Assembly (NCBI GenBank): GCA_024760505.1
Contig: CP058931.1
Coordinates: 1,808,001-1,872,000, forward strand
Direction of reading: 5' to 3'
Length of the DNA stretch: 64,000 nt
DNA from: Nitrospira sp.
GTDB lineage: Bacteria; Nitrospirota; Nitrospiria; Nitrospirales; UBA8639
Part shown: positions 9,010 to 17,126 of the stretch, one piece after another
Layout of the letters: every line of letters starts with the position of its first letter
How positions within the stretch are numbered: position 1 is the first letter of the stretch
The notes under the pieces: model-generated
The model's input: the letters and a program-made list of their open reading frames with translations, nothing else
What the model was told of the DNA's origin: nothing
Database searches by the model: none
Translations under genes and position numbers: made by a program

Positions 9010-9732
9010 TTAAGTTATGAAAGCAGGTAAAAAGAGGCGTTGAAATATCTGAAACACCATTCCGATAAAGCTGCTGATTATGGGGATATACGAATTCAGC
9101 ATCAAGAGTCCTAAAATAAAAAACATCCCATAGGGTTCCAACCGGTTTAAGACTTCCGCGGATCTGACCGGGAGGAGACTACGGAGAACCCGACTCCCAT
9201 CCAAAGGAGGAACCGGTAGAAGATTGAACGAAAATAACACGATATTAATGATCATGGAAGATAAGGCCATGGCCGTGAGGGGAACCAGGATCATGCCGAG
9301 AAGATCGCGGCGTGGTTCAACACCAGGCTGAGGAGGCCAGTTGGCTTGGAGGGTGGGGTCGAGATAAAGAAACAGGGCGAGCAGCAGGCTGCTGACAATG
9401 GCTAAAAATAAATTCATGAGCGGTCCCGCTGCGGCCACGAACGCCATGTCTCGTCTGGGGTTATGGAGTTGTGCAGGATTGACTGGAACGGGTTTGGCCC
9501 AACCAAACACAAACCCTCCAGGTATCAGGGATAACATCAGTGGCACAATGATGCTTCCATAGAGGTCGATGTGCGGGAGGGGATTGATGGTGAGTCGTCC
9601 CAGGTTTTTGGCCGTCTGATCTCCAAAGAAATTTGCGACCCACCCGTGGGCGCATTCGTGTAATACCACTGCGGCCATGAGAGGAACCAGCATGAAGGAG
9701 AGGTTATAGAGAAAAGAGGAAAGGGAATCCAT
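9010..9732 (-). CDS. Site-2 protease family (M50) membrane metalloprotease
   Basis: This is a polytopic inner-membrane zinc metalloprotease of the S2P/YwhC type, of 240 residues, without the PDZ domain of RseP. The zinc-binding HECAH is at 25-29 within the first membrane segments. The third ligand is in NLLPVPPLDG (170-179). Hydrophobic stretches suggest about six helices. Its substrates are unknown. It lies between the exported binding protein and trpS; a gene of this type next to trpS is common in several phyla, often ahead of segregation genes, which are absent here. Confidence 0.88.
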   Translation of the reverse strand: MDSLSSFLYNLSFMLVPLMAAVVLHECAHGWVANFFGDQTAKNLGRLTINPLPHIDLYGSIIVPLMLSLIPGGFVFGWAKPVPVNPAQLHNPRRDMAFVAAAGPLMNLFLAIVSSLLLALFLYLDPTLQANWPPQPGVEPRRDLLGMILVPLTAMALSSMIINIVLFSFNLLPVPPLDGSRVLRSLLPVRSAEVLNRLEPYGMFFILGLLMLNSYIPIISSFIGMVFQIFQRLFLPAFIT

Positions 9733-9738
9733 TTTGAC

Positions 9739-11682
9739 TTAGTTGAGTTGGGTGAAGGTCTTGTTTTTGACCTGGAGGAGGTAGAGCCTTCGGTTCAGTA
9801 TGCCGGCGGAACTAAAAGAGGCAAATCCGCTCAACGCCGGCAAGTCAGAGCGTCGCACAAGTTGGTCCCAGACCCCTTGTCCGGATTGAGCGCCCTGGCG
9901 GATGGTTTCCATCACCATGGTTGCCGCATCATAGGCCTGGAAGGCAAAGAGGGACGGTTCCTTTTGAAACTGACTGCGATACCGCTGAACAAACATCTGA
10001 ATATTCGGATCAGGGCTGTTGGGGAAAAATCCATCGACAAAAATGTGACCGTCCAGATCGTGTTTGGCCCACCGAAATAACTCAGAGTTATGCCAGCTAT
10101 TGCCGCCTAAAATCGGCACATTCATGTCATAAAATGCCAGTTGGGCCGCAATGAGGGCCAAGTGTACGGGCTGTCCCGGGACAAACACGGCGTCAATCCC
10201 GGGTGTGTAGACCAAGCGATCTTCTCCGGTTCGGGTTTTTTCAGTTTGGGTGGTACCGTATTTGGCCAGATCTTTCTCCTTCAAGTGGCGTAATTGTTCA
10301 CCAATATCGGTCTGGTCATCAGCATAGCCTTCTGAGGCGATAATTTCCCCGCCGGAGTGCAACACTTCCTTCGCGAACATATCAGCCATTTCTCGTCCAT
10401 ACGCTGTTTGGGGATAAATAATGCCAAAACGGTGGTATCCTAGTTTTAGGATGGCATATTCCACCAGGCGTTTGGCCTGGACGGATGAGGTCATGGCGGT
10501 ACTAAACCAAAATGATCCAAACTGCCGCACATTTAAGAGCGTGGATGAAGGGGTGATAAACGGCGTGGCATAGTCATCAGGGAGTCGGCCGAGTCCCTGT
10601 ATCTCACGGGACAATAAGGGCCCTACGACCGCAAGGGGCCGAAATTCATCAAGCATTTGTTGTATCTCGACGCGTAACGGGGCAGTGAGGGTTGTGGTGT
10701 CTTTTACGACCAGCCCAACCGAGGTCAGTCCCCATTGTTCCTTGGCAATTTCGAGAGCGAGTCGAATGCCGTTTAATGAATCCGTGCCATAGGTTTTCAT
10801 GGGACCGGAAAAAGGCAGGGCGGCTGCCAAAATATGCGAATGAAATTTGATCTTGCTGATAAATGATTGCAGGAGAGCCATCGCCGTTTGAGCATAGGGG
10901 TGGGTAGGAAAGCGTTTGAGAAATCCACGGATATCCCGTTCGGCGAGGACCTCATCCCCGTGGGCGGTATGCAGTTCAATCAGCCGGATGGTTGCGATGT
11001 CACCTGGATACCGGGAGGAATAACTCTCAACCAGTTCCTGGAGCGCGGATTCGTCTAACTGTTGCAAAATCAGAGTTTGAGTGAGGCTTTCTAACTCGAG
11101 CCGTTCCGTCTGATCGGCCAGCCCCATTTCATTTAACAGGGCTTTTACCGCGCCCAGCGGGTTGTGATTGTTTAACTCGGTTTGACGAATCAATTGGAAT
11201 AGGGACCGGCGCAGGTCCAGATCAGTGGCATAATCCAATGCCTGATACAATTGATCCAGGGCAGGCTCATAGTTCTGTAATTCGATATAGAGTTCGGCCA
11301 TTAAGACCCGAGCCGGGTTCGTGGAACGCGAAAAGGGAAATTCTTCCAGGAGTTGCTTCAAAACCGTAAGAGCATCAGTCGGCTGGTGATCATGTTTCAG
11401 GGCGGTGGCTTGCAAGAGATAGGCTTCTTGCAGGATCTCTGGAGGAGGGAATGAATCAATCAACTTCTCGAGAGTCGTAATGGCGGCTGCAGGATTATCG
11501 GCTTCCAGCTCCAATTTTGCCTGATCCAGAAGAGGGGAAGTTGAAGTTTGTTGAGCAAATGCGAGGTTGGTGTCTCCGCCGATGAAGGCCCACCATCCCT
11601 GATCCACCAGCAATCCCGAGCTTGCCAGGATGAGACACAAAAGGGTTCGCAGCAATCGATATTTGAGTTTGACGGTCGTCAA
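9739..11682 (-). CDS. Exported TPR plus periplasmic-binding-fold protein (LpoA/LivK-like)
   Basis: A large exported protein with two parts. After a hydrophobic leader (about residues 8-45, ending NLAFAQQ) come helical TPR-like repeats to about residue 265. A type I periplasmic-binding fold (Peripla_BP_6) fills the rest, starting near AAALPFSGPMKTYGTDSLNG. This layout matches LpoA-type penicillin-binding-protein activators and the amino-acid ABC receptor family; no permease or ATPase is adjacent, which favours a cell-wall or sensory role. The frame is open to 11883 without a signal-like start. I prefer the TTG at 11682 (647 residues), just before the leader and behind an AGGT, but this start is uncertain. 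Confidence 0.72.
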   Translation of the reverse strand: MTTVKLKYRLLRTLLCLILASSGLLVDQGWWAFIGGDTNLAFAQQTSTSPLLDQAKLELEADNPAAAITTLEKLIDSFPPPEILQEAYLLQATALKHDHQPTDALTVLKQLLEEFPFSRSTNPARVLMAELYIELQNYEPALDQLYQALDYATDLDLRRSLFQLIRQTELNNHNPLGAVKALLNEMGLADQTERLELESLTQTLILQQLDESALQELVESYSSRYPGDIATIRLIELHTAHGDEVLAERDIRGFLKRFPTHPYAQTAMALLQSFISKIKFHSHILAAALPFSGPMKTYGTDSLNGIRLALEIAKEQWGLTSVGLVVKDTTTLTAPLRVEIQQMLDEFRPLAVVGPLLSREIQGLGRLPDDYATPFITPSSTLLNVRQFGSFWFSTAMTSSVQAKRLVEYAILKLGYHRFGIIYPQTAYGREMADMFAKEVLHSGGEIIASEGYADDQTDIGEQLRHLKEKDLAKYGTTQTEKTRTGEDRLVYTPGIDAVFVPGQPVHLALIAAQLAFYDMNVPILGGNSWHNSELFRWAKHDLDGHIFVDGFFPNSPDPNIQMFVQRYRSQFQKEPSLFAFQAYDAATMVMETIRQGAQSGQGVWDQLVRRSDLPALSGFASFSSAGILNRRLYLLQVKNKTFTQLN

Positions 11683-11929
11683 AGGGAATTTACCTAAACG
11701 CCTTGGAAATGGAAGGGATTGTTCGTATGGAAACTGGGCAACACCCGAATACTTGGATGGATAATTCACAAGCAGAATACGGTGACCATAATGCTTTTCT
11801 TGTTTAGTATACCAGGAAGTTCGCTTACCAAAATAGAAGAACGCAAGAAAATCTCTGGATAGGTTTATGGCCGGTGGGGGCATGAAAAGGTTTGAGGTAC
11901 TTCCATCATGAAGATGAGGTCGGCGTAAA

Positions 11930-12865
11930 GTGCTGATGCAGGAATGTATTGATCGTTATCTCACCATGCTGCAAGTCGAGCAGGGCTATGCGGCGAATAC
12001 CATTGAGAGCTATCGACGGGACCTCAAGAAACTCGAGATCTTTTTTCGAACCCACGAGATTGCCGATCCCACATATCTTTCCAAGCCACTGTGGTTTCAA
12101 TTTTTAAACAGTTTAAAAGCCGAAGGGCTGTCCTCCTCTTCAATTGCCAGGTGTCTGGCTTCTATCCGGGGTTTCTATAAGTCGTTTGAGAGGGGAAAGG
12201 ATGATCCGACCTTTGAGGGTATATTGAAAGGGACGCCAAAGCAATGGAGTCAATTGCCAAAGTTGCTGTCCGAAGCCGAAGTGACCAGATTGCTTAACTT
12301 GTCCGTGATGGATAGCAAGGAAGATCTACGTGATGCCGCCATGGTGGAACTGCTCTATGCCACCGGTCTTCGGGTATCGGAACTTATCAATTTGGAAATG
12401 GCGCATCTCAATCTGGATGTGGGGTTTTTGCAAGCGACTGGCAAGCGGGACAAACAACGAATTGTTCCGATCGGAGACAAGGCACGCCAGCTGGTTTCGG
12501 AATATCTACAGTCTTCTCGCCCGGCCTTTGTCAAAAAGCGAACCTCTTCGGCGTTATTTCTTACCCGGCTGGGTCGGGCCATGAGCCGGCAATGTTTTTG
12601 GAAAATTCTCAAGGATCGAACGGCTCGTGCAGGCATCATCAAGCCTATTTCACCGCACATGCTTCGCCATTCCTTTGCCACGCATTTATTGGATCATGGT
12701 GCCGATCTTCGTTCGGTCCAAATGATGCTTGGCCATGCCAGCATTGCCACGACACAAATCTATACTCATGTGGAGCAAGCCCGCCTCAAAAAGGTTCATG
12801 ACCAATACTTTCCCCGTAAACAACGTACGAGGGTCATTGGAGCCCCCCATGATGCTGGGTCTTGA
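11930..12865 (+). CDS. xerD: Tyrosine recombinase XerC/XerD
   Basis: Xer recombinases resolve chromosome dimers at dif sites during division. The 311-residue protein has the SAM-like N-terminal DNA-binding domain (about 5-90) and the catalytic domain with the full set R148, K172, H243, R246, H269 and nucleophile Y278. XerC and XerD cannot be separated with confidence here; XerD is slightly favoured by length and the HMLRHSFATHLLDHGADLR motif. The start is GTG 11930 or ATG 11936, behind GATGAGGT. It is divergent from the exported binding protein. No integron or phage genes adjoin, so a housekeeping role is likely. Confidence 0.88.
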   Translation: MLMQECIDRYLTMLQVEQGYAANTIESYRRDLKKLEIFFRTHEIADPTYLSKPLWFQFLNSLKAEGLSSSSIARCLASIRGFYKSFERGKDDPTFEGILKGTPKQWSQLPKLLSEAEVTRLLNLSVMDSKEDLRDAAMVELLYATGLRVSELINLEMAHLNLDVGFLQATGKRDKQRIVPIGDKARQLVSEYLQSSRPAFVKKRTSSALFLTRLGRAMSRQCFWKILKDRTARAGIIKPISPHMLRHSFATHLLDHGADLRSVQMMLGHASIATTQIYTHVEQARLKKVHDQYFPRKQRTRVIGAPHDAGS

Positions 12866-12984
12866 GCAGGTATTTGCCCGGGTGCCCCCTGCGGGCATGG
12901 CCTGATCCCAATTTGCAATTGGAAAAAGGCCTGTGGCAGGCTAGCACCGAGCTTTTCTTTTATAAATTTTTGGAGGGGTTGGTT

Positions 12985-13170
12985 ATGAAGTATAGAAAGC
13001 AGGTGCATTATGTGAAGGGGGTGTTTGCGTGCCCAAAATGTCATCAACATTTTGTGCAAGAGAAGTGGTTGGAGGAATTCCGGGTACGGTGTCATAAGTG
13101 CGATTATCGAGGGGCATTGACGCATGTATCGGTGGAAGAGCAAATTGACGAAGAAATTGAACGACGATAG
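12985..13170 (+). CDS. Small zinc-ribbon protein
   Basis: A 61-residue basic protein with two CxxC pairs (C16/C19 and C36/C39) spaced like a zinc ribbon, followed by an acidic C-terminus (EEQIDEEIERR). The ATG at 12985 is chosen because TGGAGGGG lies eight bases upstream; a longer open frame from 12862 runs through hairpin-rich intergenic DNA and is not credible. The gene follows xerD by 119 bases, which contain a GCCTG/CAGGC hairpin. Function unknown; such small ribbons often bind RNA, DNA or a larger partner. Confidence 0.7.
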   Translation: MKYRKQVHYVKGVFACPKCHQHFVQEKWLEEFRVRCHKCDYRGALTHVSVEEQIDEEIERR

Positions 13171-13255
13171 CGAAGATTGATTGCCTGCTAGATAGAGTTC
13201 TTTAGGTGCGTTAGGTGCGAATAGTCGGTGCCTTTATTCCAATTCAATTCTCCTC

Positions 13256-13903
13256 ATGAAAGTATTTCGGGGAAATATCCTGTGGGTGGTGCTGTTTGCA
13301 TTTGTTTGGTGGAGTGGGTGTGTGCAAGTTTCCGCTCAACCTTCATCTCCCCAAGCCTCTCCTCAAGCCAGCGATGGGCTTCAGGTCTTAGTCGCCTATC
13401 ATTCCCTGTCCGGTCATACGGCCGAGATGGCCAAGAGTGTGAAAAAAGGAGCTGAATCGATACCAGGAACCACCGTCCTACTGAAGACCGTGGGGCAGGT
13501 GACCGCCGATGAGTTGTTTGGCAGCGATGCCGTCATCGTGGGTTCGCCCGTCTATTGGTCGAATATGTCAGGTGAAGTCAAAGCTTTTTTTGACCGGTGG
13601 CAGTTTGAATTTGGCGTGTATCCTGAATGGAAAATGCGTAATAAGGTGGGAGCAGCCTTTGCGACCGGTGGGCAGGTATCCAGCGGAAAAGAGGTGACGA
13701 TGTTGACCATCCTTGCCGCCATGCTTGGGAACAAGATGATTGTCGTGAGTGACGGAGGAGCGTTCGGCGCTTCAGCAACGACGGAAGGCGACAGCCCTGG
13801 CATTAATGATACGGAGCGTGCCGATGCATGGGCGTTGGGAAAGCGCGTCGCTGACGTGGCATGGATGATCAAGCGGGGGCAGGCGATTCCAGGGCAATTC
13901 TGA
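13256..13903 (+). CDS. Exported flavodoxin-fold NAD(P)H:quinone oxidoreductase-like protein (WrbA family)
   Basis: The flavodoxin-like fold of WrbA/NQO enzymes is clear from the FMN-binding YHSLSGHTAEMAK, the IVGSPVYWSNMSGEVKAFFDR core and the ATGGQVSSGKE and GDSPGINDTE segments. Unlike classical WrbA, this 215-residue protein begins with a hydrophobic leader (about 5-20) and SGC at 20-22, or VSA/Q at 25-28. It is therefore either a lipoprotein or a Sec-exported periplasmic protein. Export of an FMN enzyme by Sec would need cofactor loading outside. It may act on quinones or metals near the membrane. It lies 10 bases before the next gene, so the two are likely cotranscribed. Confidence 0.75.
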   Translation: MKVFRGNILWVVLFAFVWWSGCVQVSAQPSSPQASPQASDGLQVLVAYHSLSGHTAEMAKSVKKGAESIPGTTVLLKTVGQVTADELFGSDAVIVGSPVYWSNMSGEVKAFFDRWQFEFGVYPEWKMRNKVGAAFATGGQVSSGKEVTMLTILAAMLGNKMIVVSDGGAFGASATTEGDSPGINDTERADAWALGKRVADVAWMIKRGQAIPGQF

Positions 13904-13913
13904 AGGGCATTCC

Positions 13914-14618
13914 ATGAGTTCGATACCGGGAAAATCAGACGATAAATGGGTCATTTATTGGGAACGGGAGTATGCCACCGCTTTTGCTCCGGAACGACTC
14001 AAGCTTGATTTTCATCCCCACCGTCCCTTGATGACCAATATGCCGTTGCCTGAGCAACGGGAGTTAGCGGCCTCCGGATACAAAGTCCTTCCAGATGATT
14101 GTGGGCCGGTTCGGGCCGTTGGGCAATATGGCTGGCTCATCCGTTCACCGGCGGATTGCCGGTTTCGTAGGAAAGGCACTGGTTTTGAATGGCAGTCTCC
14201 GCCCATTCTTCCTGAAGAGCGGCTCTTGGGGTATAAGTCATTTTCGGGAATGTATGTCGATACGATTTTGAATAGTGGCTTTCCCAAGCTCTATTGTGGC
14301 ATTCGTTTTTATTATCCCAAACAAGTCGGCATGATGATGAAGGATCTTCCCAATCATTTTTATCATTTCCCCAGCCGGACCTTCTCCATCTGGGAAGGGA
14401 TCAAAACGCAAGAATATAAACTGACCCCGAATCCCTATGATTTTCTGCCTGACCACGATGCCTTTGTGACGAATTTTCTGCTGCAATTGGACCCTTCTCC
14501 GGACAGGACCACGACTATTCTGCGTGGCGATCCCATTGGTGTGGTGTTCCCGGTCATGCTCCCGAAACATTTTACACTCGAAGAGTTAAAGCATCCTTCA
14601 GAAGCCCCCAACGCATAA
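13914..14618 (+). CDS. Hypothetical protein, possibly DUF6065-like
   Basis: A soluble 234-residue protein that I do not recognise firmly. It has no signal peptide or membrane segment and is rich in aromatic residues and proline (FRRKGTGFEW, YCGIRFYYPKQVG, FYHFPSRTFSIWEG). The GWLIRSP and GDPIGVVFPV elements are reminiscent of DUF6065 proteins, some of which occur with modification or biosynthetic genes, but I cannot confirm the match. The ATG at 13914 begins 10 bases after the WrbA-like gene, suggesting a two-gene unit. A 222-base gap without a gene follows. Confidence 0.6.
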   Translation: MSSIPGKSDDKWVIYWEREYATAFAPERLKLDFHPHRPLMTNMPLPEQRELAASGYKVLPDDCGPVRAVGQYGWLIRSPADCRFRRKGTGFEWQSPPILPEERLLGYKSFSGMYVDTILNSGFPKLYCGIRFYYPKQVGMMMKDLPNHFYHFPSRTFSIWEGIKTQEYKLTPNPYDFLPDHDAFVTNFLLQLDPSPDRTTTILRGDPIGVVFPVMLPKHFTLEELKHPSEAPNA

Positions 14619-14840
14619 TGCCGAGCAGGCCCACGGCTTGCGCCTCTTGCGTCCTTTTCTCCTTAATTAATAGGCAGTGAATGCCTGTGAGGTATGTGCT
14701 ATTGCCCGATTTTCCTGCCTAAGGGAAAGCCTGTTGCCGCTTTAAATTGATATACTGGCTGAGTGTTGGCGGGTAGGCATGGGCCGCGATTGCCAAAAAC
14801 GAATTTGTTGGTTCGATTTCCGTGCTCATGAGGGAGGAGC

Positions 14841-15602
14841 GTGAAGATACAACCCAAGTCTGATTTGATTCTCCACCAATGGCAGACTCTTGCCAAAGCC
14901 TGTGATGACGGAGAAAGTCAGGCTCGACTGGCGATATTGTGGGAGCACATTAATCGGTTTCCGGTCAGGCAGGCGGCGTCCGCCCATGCCGAGATTGAGA
15001 CCGCGTATTTTCTCGCACAAGCGGGCTTTTCCGTAGCATTTTTAGAAGCCTCTGGCGGTCGAACGGCGGACTTGGAGTGTTATGAAGGTACGCATCGATT
15101 TTTTGTGGAAGTCACGGTTATCCAATCAACCCAAGGACCTACTCGCAAATCACCGGCGGTGCGTCTACAACCTCACCAGATTTTGGAATCCTCTGATGAG
15201 TTTTTTGAACAGGCATTGGTCAGGCGATTGTTGTCACGCATGGCCGAAAAAGCCAGGCAATTAGAACGGTACTGTGCACCCGTGTTGCTGGCGGTTAGTG
15301 TTCCCGATTTACCATGGGGGAAAGGGCGCCCTCAGGACATTCCTCCCTTGGATCTTCAGCGATTAGCTGCGATGTTGGTCGGAGTGGTCGTCGACGTCCC
15401 TCAGTTCAGTGCGGTCCTGCTGACCCTATGGAAGGCTCCGGCGCAGGAATTACGTAATCCCATTCGTATTCGCCAGGTCTCGTGGGTCACTCGGCCACCA
15501 GGGGATGCACGCGATCCTCGAATTCGATTGTTGGCAGTGAACCCGGTTGCTCGATATCGCCTTAGCTCTCAAGAACTCACGAGTATCAAGGAACGGATGT
15601 GA
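14841..15602 (+). CDS. Hypothetical protein with possible PD-(D/E)XK nuclease-like core
   Basis: A 253-residue cytoplasmic protein. The GTG start at 14841 is supported by AGGGAGGAG directly upstream. Residues 48-95 look like a restriction-endonuclease fold: a helix with E51/E53 (AEIETAYFLAQAGF), then ADLEC with D77, then a strand FFVEVTV with E90. The usual lysine two residues after that glutamate is replaced by T92, so catalysis is uncertain. The remainder (LLAVSVPDLPWG, VGVVVDVPQFSAVLLTLWKAP) is alpha/beta and not assigned. It stands alone, without a methylase or other defence gene. A damaged or non-catalytic nuclease-fold protein is one reading. Confidence 0.6.
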   Translation: MKIQPKSDLILHQWQTLAKACDDGESQARLAILWEHINRFPVRQAASAHAEIETAYFLAQAGFSVAFLEASGGRTADLECYEGTHRFFVEVTVIQSTQGPTRKSPAVRLQPHQILESSDEFFEQALVRRLLSRMAEKARQLERYCAPVLLAVSVPDLPWGKGRPQDIPPLDLQRLAAMLVGVVVDVPQFSAVLLTLWKAPAQELRNPIRIRQVSWVTRPPGDARDPRIRLLAVNPVARYRLSSQELTSIKERM

Positions 15603-15641
15603 AGCGAAGCTGCGGGGAAGGATTGGAGCAGGTACCAGCGG

Positions 15642-15962
15642 TTAGGATGAAGGCAGGGACGCTTTGAGGGCTTCCAGGTTTTTAATGACGAGGAGATCAC
15701 CATTCTTGGTTGCCACGGCGATGCCTTGGGTGCATATTGTCTGGCATTTTTCAAATTCGCCTGTCTGGTGAAGCGATTGAGCCAACGCAAAATAGGCGGC
15801 TGAATACTCAGGTTTCACCTGAATGCATTGCTCTAAGGCGGGAATCGCCTCTTTCCAATTTTCGTCATTCATGTAGGCTTTCCCCAGGCCGAACCACATC
15901 GTTTCGTCCTTCGGGTCCATTTGGAGCACTTTCTTGAATTGTTCGATCTTAGGATTGGCCAT
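15642..15962 (-). CDS. Small TPR-repeat protein
   Basis: A 106-residue protein of about three tetratricopeptide helices pairs: DETMWFGLGKAYMNDENWKEAIPALEQCIQ near 18-47, then EYSAAYFALAQSLHQTGEFEKCQTIC, then a partial third. It has no signal peptide. TPRs mediate protein-protein contacts; no partner is evident. It is convergent with the gene ending at 15602 and divergent from the deacetylase at 16172, so it is probably transcribed alone. Confidence 0.78.
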   Translation of the reverse strand: MANPKIEQFKKVLQMDPKDETMWFGLGKAYMNDENWKEAIPALEQCIQVKPEYSAAYFALAQSLHQTGEFEKCQTICTQGIAVATKNGDLLVIKNLEALKASLPSS

Positions 15963-16171
15963 TGGTGAGATCCGATCAGAAATAAAGGTGACTGAAGGTG
16001 AATGGATTCGAGCCTATCATGCGGGTGTATGCGTTGTCTAAGCCATTCCCCTATGCTAGGATCTGACACGTTTTTCCTTCCGGTTCGGCAGTATTCGCAA
16101 GTATTGTTTGGCCGACATTGTTGATCGAGTTTTTCCTCTGTGCATGATTTCCTATTCCATTCTGAGAGTGT

Positions 16172-17122
16172 ATGAGTATGGGACGTGTTGGATACGTTTC
16201 TCATCCGGCCTATGAACGCCATGAGATGGGCAGAAGCCATCCGGAGGCACCTGAACGGCTTCGTGCCATACGCGCGCAATTAGAAAGTTCGGGTACGTGG
16301 TCCCGACTGCATCAGGTCGCCCCACGACGGGCCGAGCGAAAATGGATTGAACTCGTCCACAACTCGTCCTATGTGGAGAGCCTTGAACGACGTTCCCCCT
16401 CAATTGGTTATGTTTCCCTGGATCCTGATACGTCGATGTGTCCAGGAACGCTGGAGGCCGCCTATCTGGCGGTCGGCGGGGGGTTGGCGGCGGTGGATGC
16501 GATCATGAATCACGAGATTGATCAGGCGTTTTGCGCCGTGCGGCCTCCTGGGCATCACGCCGAGGCGGATCAAGCGATGGGGTTTTGTTTCCTTAATACC
16601 ATCGCGATTGCCGCCCGTTATCTTCAGCAACAATATGGATTACAGAGGATTATGATTGTGGATTGGGATGTGCATCATGGCAATGGCACGCAACAGGCCT
16701 TCTATGATGATCCCGCTGTCCTTTTTTTTAGTACCCACCAGGCCCCATTTTATCCCGGGACGGGCCGGGCGACGGAAATCGGGGCAGGTCAAGGGAAAGG
16801 TTTGACCATCAATGTGCCGCTCTCGGGAGGACAAGGGGATGAGGAGTATCGCGAAATATTCCAGAAGGTCTTGGTCCCGGCCGCCGAACACTTTCAACCT
16901 GAATGTATTCTGATTTCCGCCGGATTTGACGGTCACCGGGATGACCCATTGGCGAGTATGGACTTAACGGAGCAAGGGTATGCCGATTTGACAACGATTG
17001 TCTCGAAGATTGCAAAAAAATTTGCAAGTGGGCGAATCGTGTCATGTTTAGAAGGTGGCTATCAACTCAAGGCGTTGGCGGGATCCGTGGACTGCCATCT
17101 ACAGGCTCTGCTGGATAATTAA
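16172..17122 (+). CDS. Histone-deacetylase-fold zinc deacetylase
   Basis: This belongs to the HDAC/AcuC/polyamine deacetylase superfamily, closest in look to class II bacterial enzymes. At 316 residues it holds the full active site: the catalytic pair H128/H129 in RPPGHHAEA, zinc ligands D166, H168 and D253 (DWDVHHGNGT, GFDGHRDD), and the transition-state tyrosine in EGGY near 302. Bacterial members deacetylate acetyl-lysine, acetylpolyamines or other amides; the substrate cannot be told from sequence. The cytochrome gene starts 4 bases after its stop, so the two are cotranscribed. Confidence 0.88.
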   Translation: MSMGRVGYVSHPAYERHEMGRSHPEAPERLRAIRAQLESSGTWSRLHQVAPRRAERKWIELVHNSSYVESLERRSPSIGYVSLDPDTSMCPGTLEAAYLAVGGGLAAVDAIMNHEIDQAFCAVRPPGHHAEADQAMGFCFLNTIAIAARYLQQQYGLQRIMIVDWDVHHGNGTQQAFYDDPAVLFFSTHQAPFYPGTGRATEIGAGQGKGLTINVPLSGGQGDEEYREIFQKVLVPAAEHFQPECILISAGFDGHRDDPLASMDLTEQGYADLTTIVSKIAKKFASGRIVSCLEGGYQLKALAGSVDCHLQALLDN

Positions 17123-17126
17123 CGTG

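Noticed and set aside
11930..12865. XerC/D as an integron or phage integrase
   Set aside because: Length and motifs fit Xer; there is no attC-like array, adjacent tRNA or cargo genes.
12862..12984. Longer N-terminus for the zinc-ribbon gene
   Set aside because: The added residues are encoded by a stretch with several inverted repeats; the ATG at 12985 has a proper ribosome-binding site.
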